Shown: piece by piece, positions 20,785 to 28,821 of the stretch
How the letters are laid out: each line of letters opens with the position of its first letter
How positions within the stretch are numbered: position 1 is the first letter of the stretch
From: Corynebacterium mendelii
Lineage (GTDB): Bacteria > Actinomycetota > Actinomycetes > Mycobacteriales > Mycobacteriaceae
Direction: 5' to 3'
Assembly: GCF_017307055.1 (NCBI RefSeq)
Contig: NZ_JAFLEQ010000015.1
Location: 321-45,601, forward strand
Length of the DNA stretch: 45,281 nt
Notes under the pieces: model-generated
Seen by the model: only the letters and a program-made list of their open reading frames with translations
What the model was told of the DNA's origin: nothing
Databases searched by the model: none
Translations under genes and position numbers: made by a program

Positions 20785-21603
20785 TCACTGCCGGCCGCGT
20801 ACCCGGGCGGTCTCCCACAGGCAGATGGCGGCGGCTGCGGCCACATTCAACGATTCGGCTTTGCCGGTGATCGGAATATTCATTCTGACATCGGACTGCT
20901 CCAGCACCCGGGGATCCAAGCCGTGGGCCTCATTGCCGAAAAGCCACGCCACCGGACCAGCCAGCAGCTCATCGGCCCGGTGATCACCAAGGGATGTGTC
21001 ACAGTCCAAGGCGGTGGCCACCACAGTCAGGGACCTTTTCTTCACCTCAGCGAGCACCCGGTCGACATCATCGACCCGGGCCACCGGGACGGTGAACAAT
21101 GATCCGGCGCTGGCCCTGGCCGCTTTGCCCGACTGCGGGTCGGCGCACTGTCCGGCCAGCACCACACAGTCCGCGCCCAGGCCGGCGGCCAGCCTGAGCA
21201 GGGTTCCGGTGTTTCCCGGTTCGGTTGTCGAGACGGCCACCACCACTTCCCGGGGGCTGTCCCCCAGGGCCTGATCAAGCGGCACCACCACCGGTTCACA
21301 CACGGCAAACAGTCCGGTTGTTGTCACGGTATCGGACAGGTGGGCGGCCGCCCGGTCATTGATCAGGTGCACATACACCCCGCCGGAGCGGGCGGGGTTG
21401 GTGATACCGGCATAGCGGTCGTCGGCTTCGACGGTGGTGAAAATGTCGGTGGCTTTACCGGCGGCGACTGCGGCCTCGACGAGATTGGGGCCTTCGACCA
21501 GAAACCGTCCGGCTTTTTTCCGCCCGGAGCTGGACAAAAGTTTCGCCGCATTGACCACACTGCGGGTGCGTTCGGTGAAAAGCTGCTTTTCGTCGGGGTT
21601 CAC
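20785..21603 (-). CDS. TrmH/SpoU-family RNA 2'-O-ribose methyltransferase
   Basis: SPOUT-fold methyltransferase for a ribose 2'-OH in rRNA or tRNA, using S-adenosylmethionine. The 272-residue product has an N-terminal substrate-binding domain (KKAGRFLVEGPNLVEAA) and the knotted C-terminal domain. The three SpoU motifs are seen: STTEPGNTGTLLRLA, WLFGNEAHGLD and MNIPITGKAESLNVAAAAAI. The GTG start is set by a consensus promoter (TTGGAC, 17 bp, TAGCTT) ending 8 nt before it, so the mRNA is probably leaderless. It lies upstream of pheS with a 233-bp gap, the order seen in other corynebacteria. The exact target nucleotide cannot be told. Confidence 0.92.
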   Translation of the reverse strand: MNPDEKQLFTERTRSVVNAAKLLSSSGRKKAGRFLVEGPNLVEAAVAAGKATDIFTTVEADDRYAGITNPARSGGVYVHLINDRAAAHLSDTVTTTGLFAVCEPVVVPLDQALGDSPREVVVAVSTTEPGNTGTLLRLAAGLGADCVVLAGQCADPQSGKAARASAGSLFTVPVARVDDVDRVLAEVKKRSLTVVATALDCDTSLGDHRADELLAGPVAWLFGNEAHGLDPRVLEQSDVRMNIPITGKAESLNVAAAAAICLWETARVRGRQ

Positions 21604-21611
21604 GGCAGTTA

Positions 21612-21640
21612 AAGCTACTACGTTTGTCCTGTCTGTCCAA
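21612..21640 (-). promoter_or_regulatory. Leaderless promoter of the TrmH-family gene
   Basis: Minus strand: -35 TTGGAC (21635-21640), 17-bp spacer, -10 TAGCTT (21612-21617), then 8 nt to GTG. This is the best-formed of the leaderless promoters in the window and supports the start at 21603. Confidence 0.7.
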
Positions 21641-22490
21641 CGGCTACACCGGTCCCGCCGTCCCCTTCCCGTCGCTTCGCCCCCCAGTGACAGTCTGGCG
21701 GATGTCCGCCACCGCTGGTGCCCCGGAAAAGGCCGGGACCCGGTCAATCCCGGCTGATCCGTAGGTACCCGCCTCCCCGCACCATCACGGTTGCTGATCC
21801 GCGCTCGGCGGGGACTTCTCCCGGATGGTCTCCCCCGCCCGGTTTTTGATCTGCGGATTCCCGGGGGACTGACATTGCCGGGTCCGTGGGTGGACACAAC
21901 CCCGGCGTGGGCGGCGGTGTCACCGTGTTGTCAGTCACTGATTACTGGTGCCGGGTATGCGGCTGGCCCGGGGCGGAAAAACCACCTCCGGTTGCTCTCC
22001 GACGAGGAATCCGCGGGAAAACCCGGGGCACGCATGGACGGCACACCGATCCCGGCAGGCACCGCAACGGTATCTTTGCCGTTCCTGATGCCCCGCCCCC
22101 CTTGTCCCCGGCGGCATGGCTGCTTTTCCCATCGGCCGCCGCACACCCGCAGCGGCAGCCAGTCCGGTGATCCGGGGGTGTCGACCACACTGCGGTGTCA
22201 GCCGGTGCCGCACCACCATGAACTTGCCGGACCCCGGGTGCTGGTTCGACAGCCACCGGAAAAAACTCCCCCGCACCCGGCTTCAACCTGCCCCCGGGAA
22301 AGGGTCACCGCCGTTTTCACCCACCGCTTGCTGACGCTCCCGGCATCTCTGCCGGAAAGCCCACGACAGACTTTTTCCGGACGCTTTCCCCTCGCGGCGG
22401 AAAAAGCTGCGGCGGTGTCTGCCCGTGTGCCGCACACATACCCAAAACACCAGTTCAGCAAGGTTATTGCTCCATCGCCGCAGCCAGATT
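21641..22490. other. About 0.85 kb without a recognisable gene
   Basis: Several frames are open on both strands, as expected from base composition, but none shows hydrophobic patterning, a ribosome-binding site with start, or a known motif. The stretch lies at the left edge of the accessory island. From about 22440 the composition shifts towards AT. Confidence 0.6.
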
Positions 22491-22496
22491 ATTTAT

Positions 22497-22572
22497 TCAC
22501 AGGCTGTGACAAAGAAATCTTTTCTCTTCTCGAGGCACAGGCCTTTGTGATCTTTATCGCCACCGGTATTTT
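22497..22572 (+). promoter_or_regulatory. Candidate promoter and palindromic operator of the first island gene
   Basis: TCACA-GGC-TGTGA (22497-22509) is a palindrome with 5-bp arms. Downstream, TTGTGA (22545-22550) and TATTTT (22567-22572) with 16-bp spacing are a plausible -35/-10. The palindrome has the half-sites of CRP/GlxR sites in inverted order, so a CRP-type regulator is not implied. Confidence 0.35.
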
Positions 22573-22592
22573 CTATACCATTTAGGAGCTTT

Positions 22593-22685
22593 ATGCCGGG
22601 TTATATTGAGGTTATTGATTGGCACGAACGGACCGGCAACCCCCGGCCCGCGGCAGCTGCCAACACCACGAGTATTCGGAGTTGA
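22593..22685 (+). CDS. Small upstream ORF (30 residues) before the DUF5692-like gene
   Basis: ATG with a strong ribosome-binding site (AGGAG, 4 nt spacing). It encodes MPGYIEVIDWHERTGNPRPA followed by AAANTTSIRS. Its TGA lies 6 nt before the ATG of the membrane protein, and the CGGAG of the larger gene is within its last codons. It may be a leader that couples translation, or a real small protein. No family is recognised. Confidence 0.4.
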   Translation: MPGYIEVIDWHERTGNPRPAAAANTTSIRS

Positions 22686-22691
22686 TCCGCC

Positions 22692-23759
22692 ATGTGGCAA
22701 GAAATGACCGCCCCGGACTACCCCACCCTGTTTTTCTTCGAGCGCGGCGAGTTCGCCGACTACATCATGCTGATTGTGGTCACCGCCGCGCTGGCGCTGA
22801 CCGCCTGGTTGGCGCAGCGCAACAAATGGGTGGTGCTGGCGGTGTTCGTCGTCGCGCCTGTATTGCTCACCATTTTCTGGTGGCCCCATTCCACCGAGGG
22901 AACCAACTCGGCCGGCTGGTTTCCCATCGTCAAACAGTATTCGGCGCTGGCGGGTTCGCTCAGCCTGGTCGCCCTGCAGCACTTCAACAAGCTGCGCCAC
23001 AAATACTGGTACCTGTGCATCCCGCCGCTCATCCTCGCCGTCAATATCGCCGAGGCGGTCGTCCGTGACTTCCAGTGCTACTTCATCCACGGTGTCGACC
23101 CGGAGCAGGGCATGGTCACCTGGGGAGGTCCGTGGAATCTCATGAACGGTGTGGCCGGCATTCTCAACCTGCTGGCGATCACCGGCTGGGTGGGTATTTT
23201 CATCGCCCGCGGAAAGTCGAGGGCTGTCCTGTGGCCTGATCTGACCCTGTGGTGGATCATCGCCTACGACGCCTGGAATCTGGCGTACGTCTACAACTGC
23301 CTGGCCGACCGGGCCTGGTATTCGGGCGTGGCACTGCTGGCCTCCTGCACCATCCCGGTGCTGTTCAAGTTCGGCCGCGGCGCCTGGATCCAGTACCGTG
23401 CCTACACCCTGACCCTGTGGTCGGCGGTGGTGCTCACCTTCCCGCACTTCATGCAGGATTCGTTGTTCGCCCACCGTTCGGCACACAACCCCTATGCAAT
23501 GTTCCTGCTGTCGTTTGTTGCCCTGGTGCTCAACATTGTCGTGTTTGTCTGGCACATCCGGAAAATCCGGGCCACCAAACGCAACCCGTTCACCCAGGAG
23601 GTCTACTCCGACACCGACGAGTGCATCGAGATCATCCGCGACAACGCCTCGCCGGAAGACCAGGATGCCATTGCCCGCCGTCTGGGCATGCCCGCCGAAG
23701 AAATCGGCTACCGCGGCTACCGGACAACATCCACCGGCCCCGACCGGGTGACAGCCTAG
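22692..23759 (+). CDS. DUF5692-like multi-pass membrane protein (paralogue A)
   Basis: 355 residues with about nine to ten hydrophobic segments between residues 19 and 300 and a charged cytoplasmic-type tail. It is clearly a paralogue of the protein at 25300-26664. Both share a series of polar or aromatic motifs: LAVNI.EA..RD, GG.WN....IAG.LN...ITG, IAYD.WN....YN.L.D..WY, TIP, G.WI..R..TL..W and KIR.T.RNP. Charged residues kept inside membrane segments suggest a buried active or binding site rather than a mere anchor. I assign DUF5692 from memory with moderate confidence; no function is known to me. It is preceded by a 30-residue ORF and followed by a strong hairpin, and it faces the SRPBCC-like gene. 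Confidence 0.8.
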   Translation: MWQEMTAPDYPTLFFFERGEFADYIMLIVVTAALALTAWLAQRNKWVVLAVFVVAPVLLTIFWWPHSTEGTNSAGWFPIVKQYSALAGSLSLVALQHFNKLRHKYWYLCIPPLILAVNIAEAVVRDFQCYFIHGVDPEQGMVTWGGPWNLMNGVAGILNLLAITGWVGIFIARGKSRAVLWPDLTLWWIIAYDAWNLAYVYNCLADRAWYSGVALLASCTIPVLFKFGRGAWIQYRAYTLTLWSAVVLTFPHFMQDSLFAHRSAHNPYAMFLLSFVALVLNIVVFVWHIRKIRATKRNPFTQEVYSDTDECIEIIRDNASPEDQDAIARRLGMPAEEIGYRGYRTTSTGPDRVTA

Positions 23760-23880
23760 GGGTCTTTCCGGTTGGCCGTGCGTTGCACCGAACACAACCT
23801 TCGGATTCCACGCACATGCCTGCCGGAATCCCGACCGGGATCCCGGACACAGTGCCGGAACATTGTTTCCCCCTTTGCCC

Positions 23881-23927
23881 GCCCGGACCATGTCACAGCA
23901 TCCACCCGGATGCGACATGGTCCGGGC
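23881..23927 (+). terminator. Terminator after paralogue A
   Basis: A 14-bp perfect stem (23881-23894 and 23914-23927) carries an inner 6-bp stem and a 4-nt loop. TTTT occurs about 15 nt further on. It is 121 bp after the stop codon in a convergent intergenic region. Confidence 0.65.
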
Positions 23928-24010
23928 GCCGTTGTGTGCGCCCCTTTTCGCGGCGGCCGGTCACCGGATCGTGGATCACCCCGGATGGCGAGGGAGCCTG
24001 AAAACAACAA

Positions 24011-24051
24011 CCCGCCCGCCGCATCTTCGGTCGGAAGATGCGGCGGGCGGG
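24011..24051 (-). terminator. Terminator between convergent genes
   Basis: A perfect 18-bp stem (24011-24028 and 24034-24051) with a 5-nt loop. On the minus strand it is followed by TTGTTGTTTT, so it serves the SRPBCC-like gene, whose stop is 23 bp away. Confidence 0.85.
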
Positions 24052-24074
24052 AAACCAGCCGGCGGATGCCGGTG

Positions 24075-25130
24075 CTATTTTTTCTTCTTGCCCCAGTCGG
24101 GCAGGTAGGTGCGTTCCCGCTTCTGGCGGATTTGTTCCTCCCAGCTGAAGGCGGGTTCCTCCCAATCGGTGAAGTAGTCTTCATCGACATGGCCGTGCCA
24201 GGGGGTGCCGGGCCCCGTCGGCGGCCAGTCCGGGTTGTCGGTGACAGGTTCGCGGATTTCCTTCACCGCCGGATTGTGCCGGCCGTAGCGGAACCACTGG
24301 GTGTAGGTGTCCTCAAACAGGGGCGTGCCATCCCACCGCCCGGCCGGGGTCCCGGAATTGAACCAGCGGCCACCGAGCACACCGCGCATGAACTTTCCGG
24401 TGTGCTGCTGCTTTTTGTTGAACTCGAGGGTGCGCTTGACGTAGATGTTCTGCAACCGGGTCATCACCCCACCGATCAGTTCGATATTGACCCAGTTGAG
24501 TGCTTTCATCGCGGTACTTGCCGGCTCGTAGCCGATGCGCCAGTGGTTGATCAGCCGGGTTCTGCCGCCTTTGAGCGGAACCATGTAGAAGCACCAGGCG
24601 GCCGCGAAGTGTTTCATGCCGGGGAAACGGAATGCATAGGAACCCGGGGCCGCCGGCGGGTTTTTCGTGTCGACCCATTGGACGACGTACTTGCCGGGCA
24701 CCACATCGGCCCACTCCATTGACATGCCGTGGAAATCGAAGGCACCGATGTCCCCCGGCATGAGCGAATCAGGTTGCTGGAACTCTTCCTGGATTTCGTA
24801 GCTGTTGAAAAACGGCAGCCGGGCGAAGGTGCGCTCCAGCCACTCGGAGGAAAACGATCCCGACTTGTCGGCGCCGAGCTGTTTGAACAACCGGTAGACC
24901 GCGTAGGCGGGCGCGTCGATGGTGACCGCATAGGTCGATGAGTAGGCGTTGTCGTAGTTGGCGTCGATGAGATCGTCACCCGGATAACGCCACGCCTTTT
25001 CCTTGTCGGTGGCCTGTCCGGTCAACTGACTGAACGTGTACATCCCGGCCAAACCGGCCAGGGCGGCACCGCCTGTGGCCAGAAGTGGCATACGCCACGA
25101 ATTCGAACCCTTTTTGTGGGTGTCAGACAT
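24075..25130 (-). CDS. Membrane-anchored SRPBCC/START-like protein
   Basis: 351 residues. A basic N-terminus (SDTHKKGSNSWR) and one membrane helix (about 13-33) precede a domain with SRPBCC-like pattern: STYAVTIDAPAYAVYRLFKQLG (strand then helix of the fold), GDIGAFDF, VVPGKYVVQWVD, CFYMVPLKGGRTRLINHWRIGY and a long C-terminal helix near LIGGVMTRLQNIYVKRTL. Such folds hold lipids, sterols or other hydrophobic ligands. The tail (about 290-351) is rich in Trp, Pro and charged residues, ending in KKKK. AAAGG before MSDTHKK decides the start. It lies between the two DUF5692-like genes on the opposite strand, divergent from paralogue B. Family assignment is by pattern only. Confidence 0.7.
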   Translation of the reverse strand: MSDTHKKGSNSWRMPLLATGGAALAGLAGMYTFSQLTGQATDKEKAWRYPGDDLIDANYDNAYSSTYAVTIDAPAYAVYRLFKQLGADKSGSFSSEWLERTFARLPFFNSYEIQEEFQQPDSLMPGDIGAFDFHGMSMEWADVVPGKYVVQWVDTKNPPAAPGSYAFRFPGMKHFAAAWCFYMVPLKGGRTRLINHWRIGYEPASTAMKALNWVNIELIGGVMTRLQNIYVKRTLEFNKKQQHTGKFMRGVLGGRWFNSGTPAGRWDGTPLFEDTYTQWFRYGRHNPAVKEIREPVTDNPDWPPTGPGTPWHGHVDEDYFTDWEEPAFSWEEQIRQKRERTYLPDWGKKKK

Positions 25131-25299
25131 CGCAAACCTTTCTTTCCAAAGGGCCGGATAATTAGGAATAGGCACTCATTCTTTCACGGCTAACGAAAGC
25201 CGTCCAAACCCGCTCTGAATGCCTTCCTTAATTATATACAAAATCCTTTTCTGGGTGTAGGGTGATGTTTATCTCCTCCGCGATAGAGAAAGAGTCATT
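25131..25299. promoter_or_regulatory. AT-rich divergent intergenic region of the island
   Basis: 169 bp between divergent genes, much richer in A+T than the flanking coding DNA. A minus-strand TATAAT occurs in the ATTATATA cluster (25231-25238), a candidate -10 for the SRPBCC-like gene. A plus-strand TAGGGT at 25258-25263 could serve paralogue B. GAGAAAGAG before the ATG at 25300 is its ribosome-binding site. One regulator acting here could control both genes. Confidence 0.45.
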
Positions 25300-26664
25300 A
25301 TGTCTTCATTATTTCTCTGGGAGATTGGCACCCCCGTGGTGTACGTGATGTGGATCATCGTGTTCGCCGCGCAGATACTGATCTCCGAAATCAACCGCCG
25401 CTGGACCTGGACGATCTTCGCCCTGTGGACAATCGGCGGCATTGCCCTGATGCCCTACGCAGCCATCCACGGCACCCCGATGGTGGGCTGGTTCCCCTTC
25501 GGCAAATACGTGATCATGGTCGCGACAGCGACGATGACCGGTTTCCTGTTGTGGTACGGCACAAAGAACCCGGCCAAAGCCCGCCGGTACGCGATCTGGT
25601 TCGGCGTGGCGCTGTGGATCGGCCTGGCAGTCAACATCATGGAAGCCAATATCCGTGACATCACGATCTTCTTCGAAAACGACACCTACCTGGCCTGCGC
25701 CGCCGATCCGTCGTGCCTGAAGGCGATCAACGAGTCCCATGTGGGCATCGACATGATCAACGGGCTGCCCGAGTCCCGGGGCATCAGTGAACCCGTCGGC
25801 TCCGATGCCTGGTATGCGGCCGTGGCCGCAAACTTCGCCGCCAACGGTGTCGGCATCGACCCGGCCACCGGTTTCCGCACCATCGGCGGCTACTGGAACA
25901 TCATCACCGCCATTGCCGGTGTGCTCAACATCATCACCATCACCGGCCTCGGCAAAATCTATGTCACCAGCAACAAAAACCAGAAAGTCAAAGGCCTGAT
26001 CTGGGCCGACATGGTCTGGCCGTGGGTGATCGCCTACGACCTGTGGAACCATGCCTTCCTCTACAACGCCCTGTCGGACTACACCTGGTACTGCACGCTC
26101 GCCCTGCTGCTGGCCGCCACCATTCCGGCGTTCACCTGGGCGAAAGGCCAGTGGATCTGGTTCCGCTGCTTCACCCTGATGTTCTGGATCGCCATGAACA
26201 ACCTGCTGCCGCAGCTGCTGGTTCCGCCGAGCTCCATCCAGAACTTCTCCACGATGGATCCCACCGCGAACAAAGTCTGCGCCTGGGCGGCGTTCATCTC
26301 CAATGTGGCGCTGTTTGTCTACTGGCTGTACAAGATCCGCACCACCGGCCGCAACCCGCTGCGCGATCCCCTCTACGCGGAGATGAAAGAGTTCCGCACC
26401 ATCATGAACGAGCACGCCGACAACAAAGACAAGTGGTGGATGACCGACATGATCAAACCCACCCCGGTTGAACTCGGCTTTGCCCCGGATACCGACACCC
26501 CGCCGGATGACGGCTGGGTCGGCTGGATGCCCTGGTGGAAGAAGGACAACCGCTACCACAAGCCGCGCACCCCGCTGTCCAGCGACGCGGTGCTGATGGC
26601 CAAAAACATCGCCCCCACCGGCAGCGAGGCCGCAGCGACAAGCGACAGGGGCGTCAGTCACTAA
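25300..26664 (+). CDS. DUF5692-like multi-pass membrane protein (paralogue B)
   Basis: 454 residues, about ten hydrophobic segments, homologous to paralogue A by the shared motifs LAVNI.EA..RD, GG.WN, IAYD.WN, YN.L.D..WY, KIR.T.RNP. Compared with A it has an insertion of roughly 55-60 residues after the E-A-.-.-R-D segment; this holds a Cys pair (CAADPSC) that could form a disulfide if outside the cell. It also has a longer C-terminal tail with many Trp and Lys (W..WMPWWKK). AGAAAGAG precedes the ATG. It is divergent from the SRPBCC-like gene and ends in a strong terminator. Function unknown; a membrane enzyme or transporter is possible. Confidence 0.8.
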   Translation: MSSLFLWEIGTPVVYVMWIIVFAAQILISEINRRWTWTIFALWTIGGIALMPYAAIHGTPMVGWFPFGKYVIMVATATMTGFLLWYGTKNPAKARRYAIWFGVALWIGLAVNIMEANIRDITIFFENDTYLACAADPSCLKAINESHVGIDMINGLPESRGISEPVGSDAWYAAVAANFAANGVGIDPATGFRTIGGYWNIITAIAGVLNIITITGLGKIYVTSNKNQKVKGLIWADMVWPWVIAYDLWNHAFLYNALSDYTWYCTLALLLAATIPAFTWAKGQWIWFRCFTLMFWIAMNNLLPQLLVPPSSIQNFSTMDPTANKVCAWAAFISNVALFVYWLYKIRTTGRNPLRDPLYAEMKEFRTIMNEHADNKDKWWMTDMIKPTPVELGFAPDTDTPPDDGWVGWMPWWKKDNRYHKPRTPLSSDAVLMAKNIAPTGSEAAATSDRGVSH

Positions 26665-26708
26665 CCCACCCCCATGCCGGTGGGCAGCACCCCCCACACA
26701 CCACCCAA

Positions 26709-26753
26709 CCACCCCCGCATTCCCACAGGGAGCGGGGGTGGCTTATTTTTTTC
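26709..26753 (+). terminator. Intrinsic terminator after paralogue B
   Basis: CCACCCCCGC and GCGGGGGTGG (26709-26718, 26732-26741) form a 10-bp stem whose loop can pair further (TCCC/GGGA). CTTA and then a T run follow. It is 45 bp after the stop codon. Confidence 0.9.
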
Positions 26754-27170
26754 CACCCTTCATTTTTATCCGTGTGGCACACCCTGTGATACACCCCTTC
26801 CCTTATGCCCGGATCAGCTATTACCGCACCCTTATTTTTGCATTCTTTTTTGTATCGATCCTGACTACTTATTTTTTCCCGTCATGATATTAAATCTGTT
26901 TTCTTCCGCGTGTTTTATCGGCGCTTTTTTAACAGTTTGTTAAAAGATATTCGAATTGTTTTACCGTTGTGTTTCAGCAACTCCCCCTGACGCTGCTTCA
27001 ACCGGGAAAGCTGCTGGCCTGGAATGGCCGGTGCGCCCCGGCGCATCCACCGCTCCGGTGGTTGGGGCCGGTGGGGTTGGTGAGGACATCAACGGTGGTG
27101 GGCCACACCCGCAGGGTTCAGGTCGGGTGGCGGGTGCAACAGGCGTGGTGCGGCTGGGCTGTGGGGGAAC
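26754..27170. other. Non-coding stretch, AT-rich then GC-rich
   Basis: 26754-26985 is among the most AT-rich DNA of the window and carries an 8-bp-arm palindrome TTTTAACA-GTT-TGTTAAAA (26927-26945). A 19-codon hydrophobic frame at 26884-26943 has no ribosome-binding site. From about 26986 the DNA is GC-rich again, with no convincing gene. This probably marks the right edge of the accessory island. Confidence 0.5.
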
Positions 27171-27212
27171 AAAAAACGGCCCTTCCCGCCTAGGTGCGGC
27201 GGCGGGAAGGGC
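27171..27212 (-). terminator. Intrinsic terminator after the 149-residue membrane protein gene
   Basis: Perfect 12-bp stem (27179-27190 and 27201-27212, 10-nt loop) followed on the minus strand by G and six T. It lies 33 bp after the stop codon. Confidence 0.92.
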
Positions 27213-27245
27213 TGGGTGTGATTCCAGGGAGTGGGTGGTTGTGAT

Positions 27246-27695
27246 CTAGGTTGCCCCGACGGCGGTGGGGCCTGCCATGTGGCGGCGGCCGATGATCCAG
27301 CCGACAACCGGTGCCACAACACCTGCGACCACGCCGATGAATCCACCGGGACCGGTCAGCTCCGCGCCTTCCGGCGGGGCCAGAAGATTGCTCAGGGCGG
27401 CAGCGGCGAATACCGCGCCCCCGACCACGGTGAGCCACCGGTATCCGGTCCCGAGATGCTTGGTGGAAAACCCGGTGCCGACAACGAAAACACCGACCAT
27501 GCCCTGCAGGACATACCAGAGCATATCCACCATCTCCGGCAGATCGCCGCCAATCATGCGGCTGGCGCCAAGAAGCAGTGTGGATCCGGCGAACAACACC
27601 GCCCCCGGCAGGACAGCCAGTACCAGGCGGCGTTGTTTTTCCCCCGGAACGCGGGGCCGGGTGAGCGGGCGGCCGGGGCCGTCGGTGTGGTCCAT
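27246..27695 (-). CDS. Small four-helix membrane protein of unknown function
   Basis: 149 residues, ATG with AAAGGAC about 9 nt upstream. A polar N-terminus (MDHTDGPGRPLTRPRVPGEK) is followed by four hydrophobic segments (about 25-45, 57-78, 85-105, 122-140), with short loops and a basic end (IIGRRHMAGP). I recognise no family. It lies downstream of rplT on the same strand (173 bp) and ends in a strong terminator, so it may be read from its own promoter or from the infC-rpmI-rplT unit. Confidence 0.7.
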   Translation of the reverse strand: MDHTDGPGRPLTRPRVPGEKQRRLVLAVLPGAVLFAGSTLLLGASRMIGGDLPEMVDMLWYVLQGMVGVFVVGTGFSTKHLGTGYRWLTVVGGAVFAAAALSNLLAPPEGAELTGPGGFIGVVAGVVAPVVGWIIGRRHMAGPTAVGAT

Positions 27696-27868
27696 GAACA
27701 ACAGTCCTTTGTCGCGGCAATGGGTGGGTGGACAACGAAAAACCGGACCCATCCCCCGTGGCCCGTCGGGGCACGCGGAGCGGATCCGGCATTCACAGGC
27801 ACAAGGGCCGAGGTTGGGTGGTGGTGGCCACCACACCCGGGCTTTGTTGTGCTTATTTTAAAGCCTTG

Positions 27869-28252
27869 TTAGGCGGCCTTGGGGGCGTTGACGTCCTCCG
27901 GAAGGGCGGCCTTGGCAGCTTCACAGATGGTGGTGAAGGTGGCGAAGTCGCTGACAGCCAGCTCAGCCAGCATCTTGCGGTCGACCTCGATACCGGCCAG
28001 GCGCAGACCCTGGATCAGCCGGTTGTAGGTGATGCCGTTCATACGGGCCGCAGCGTTGATGCGGGTGATCCACAGGCGGCGGAACTGACCCTTGCGCTTG
28101 CGGCGGTCGTTGTAGGAGTAGGTCATGGAGTGCAGCCACTGCTCTTTGGCCTTGCGGTAAAGGCGGGAGCGCTGGCCGCGGTAGCCCTTGGCGGACTTCA
28201 GGATTTCGCGACGCTTCTTCTTGGCGTTGACGGACCGCTTGACACGTGCCAC
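27869..28252 (-). CDS. rplT: 50S ribosomal protein L20
   Basis: Binds 23S rRNA early in large-subunit assembly. 127 residues, GTG start, with the conserved basic N-terminus ([18 protein letters not shown]), the long helix with [15 protein letters not shown], and the globular RNA-binding part with [10 protein letters not shown] and YNRLIQGL. In many bacteria L20 represses its own operon through the leader RNA. It is the last gene of infC-rpmI-rplT, 109 bp after rpmI. Confidence 0.98.
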   Translation of the reverse strand: MARVKRSVNAKKKRREILKSAKGYRGQRSRLYRKAKEQWLHSMTYSYNDRRKRKGQFRRLWITRINAAARMNGITYNRLIQGLRLAGIEVDRKMLAELAVSDFATFTTICEAAKAALPEDVNAPKAA

Positions 28253-28361
28253 GGTAAAACTTCCTTAAATGTTAAAAGATCGGGGTTTGAATATCTGTAA
28301 CTGAGACGCTGATGGCCACCGGGGGTTGATGCAACCTTGCCGGTACGGCCGGGGCCCGGCC

Positions 28362-28556
28362 TTAGGCCTTGCCCAGAAGCCTCTTGACGCGGCGGGTGTC
28401 AGCTTTGTCGACATCCGTGGTGCCCTTCAGGCGGCGGGTACGGGTCGACGGCTTACCTTCCAGCAGGTGGCGGCGGTTGGCCTGCTCACGGCGGAGTTTG
28501 CCGGAGCCGGTGATCTTCACGCGCTTGGCGGTGCCCTTGTGGGTCTTCTGCTTCAT
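28362..28556 (-). CDS. rpmI: 50S ribosomal protein L35
   Basis: 64-residue, very basic ribosomal protein with the family start [20 protein letters not shown] and the [18 protein letters not shown] core. GGAG lies 6 nt before the ATG. It follows infC after an unusually long gap of 265 bp in which I see no gene, and precedes rplT. Confidence 0.98.
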   Translation of the reverse strand: MKQKTHKGTAKRVKITGSGKLRREQANRRHLLEGKPSTRTRRLKGTTDVDKADTRRVKRLLGKA

Positions 28557-28821
28557 GGTGTTCTCCGGATCGTTTCTTTGTCTTCAATGATCGTGGTTGA
28601 TGATTACCTCAAGCGGTCTGACGGATGCCGCGGGGCGAAGACGGTCGTCTTGCGCTATCCCGCATCATCCGGCACGCCCGGCTTGACGGGCACAAGGTCA
28701 ACGGCCCCTTCAACCGGTTGGTCTCCCCTGCCGGGGATTGGCCGGACAGAGGCGTCGACCGGGAAACTGTGTGCCCTTCATGTGTGGGCGGGTGGTGGAA
28801 CACGCCCGGCTTTGTGTGTGT

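Noticed and set aside
22497..22509. GlxR/CRP binding site
   Set aside because: The half-sites TGTGA and TCACA are present but in the reverse order and with 3-bp spacing, unlike TGTGA-N6-TCACA.
24075..26664. Reading the island as a toxin-antitoxin or phage-defence unit
   Set aside because: No nuclease, helicase, kinase or toxin motif is present; the proteins are large membrane proteins and an anchored ligand-binding-type fold.
26884..26943. 19-residue hydrophobic peptide frame (MILNLFSSACFIGAFLTVC), possible type I toxin
   Set aside because: No ribosome-binding site, no antisense promoter or antitoxin RNA visible; likely a chance frame in AT-rich DNA.
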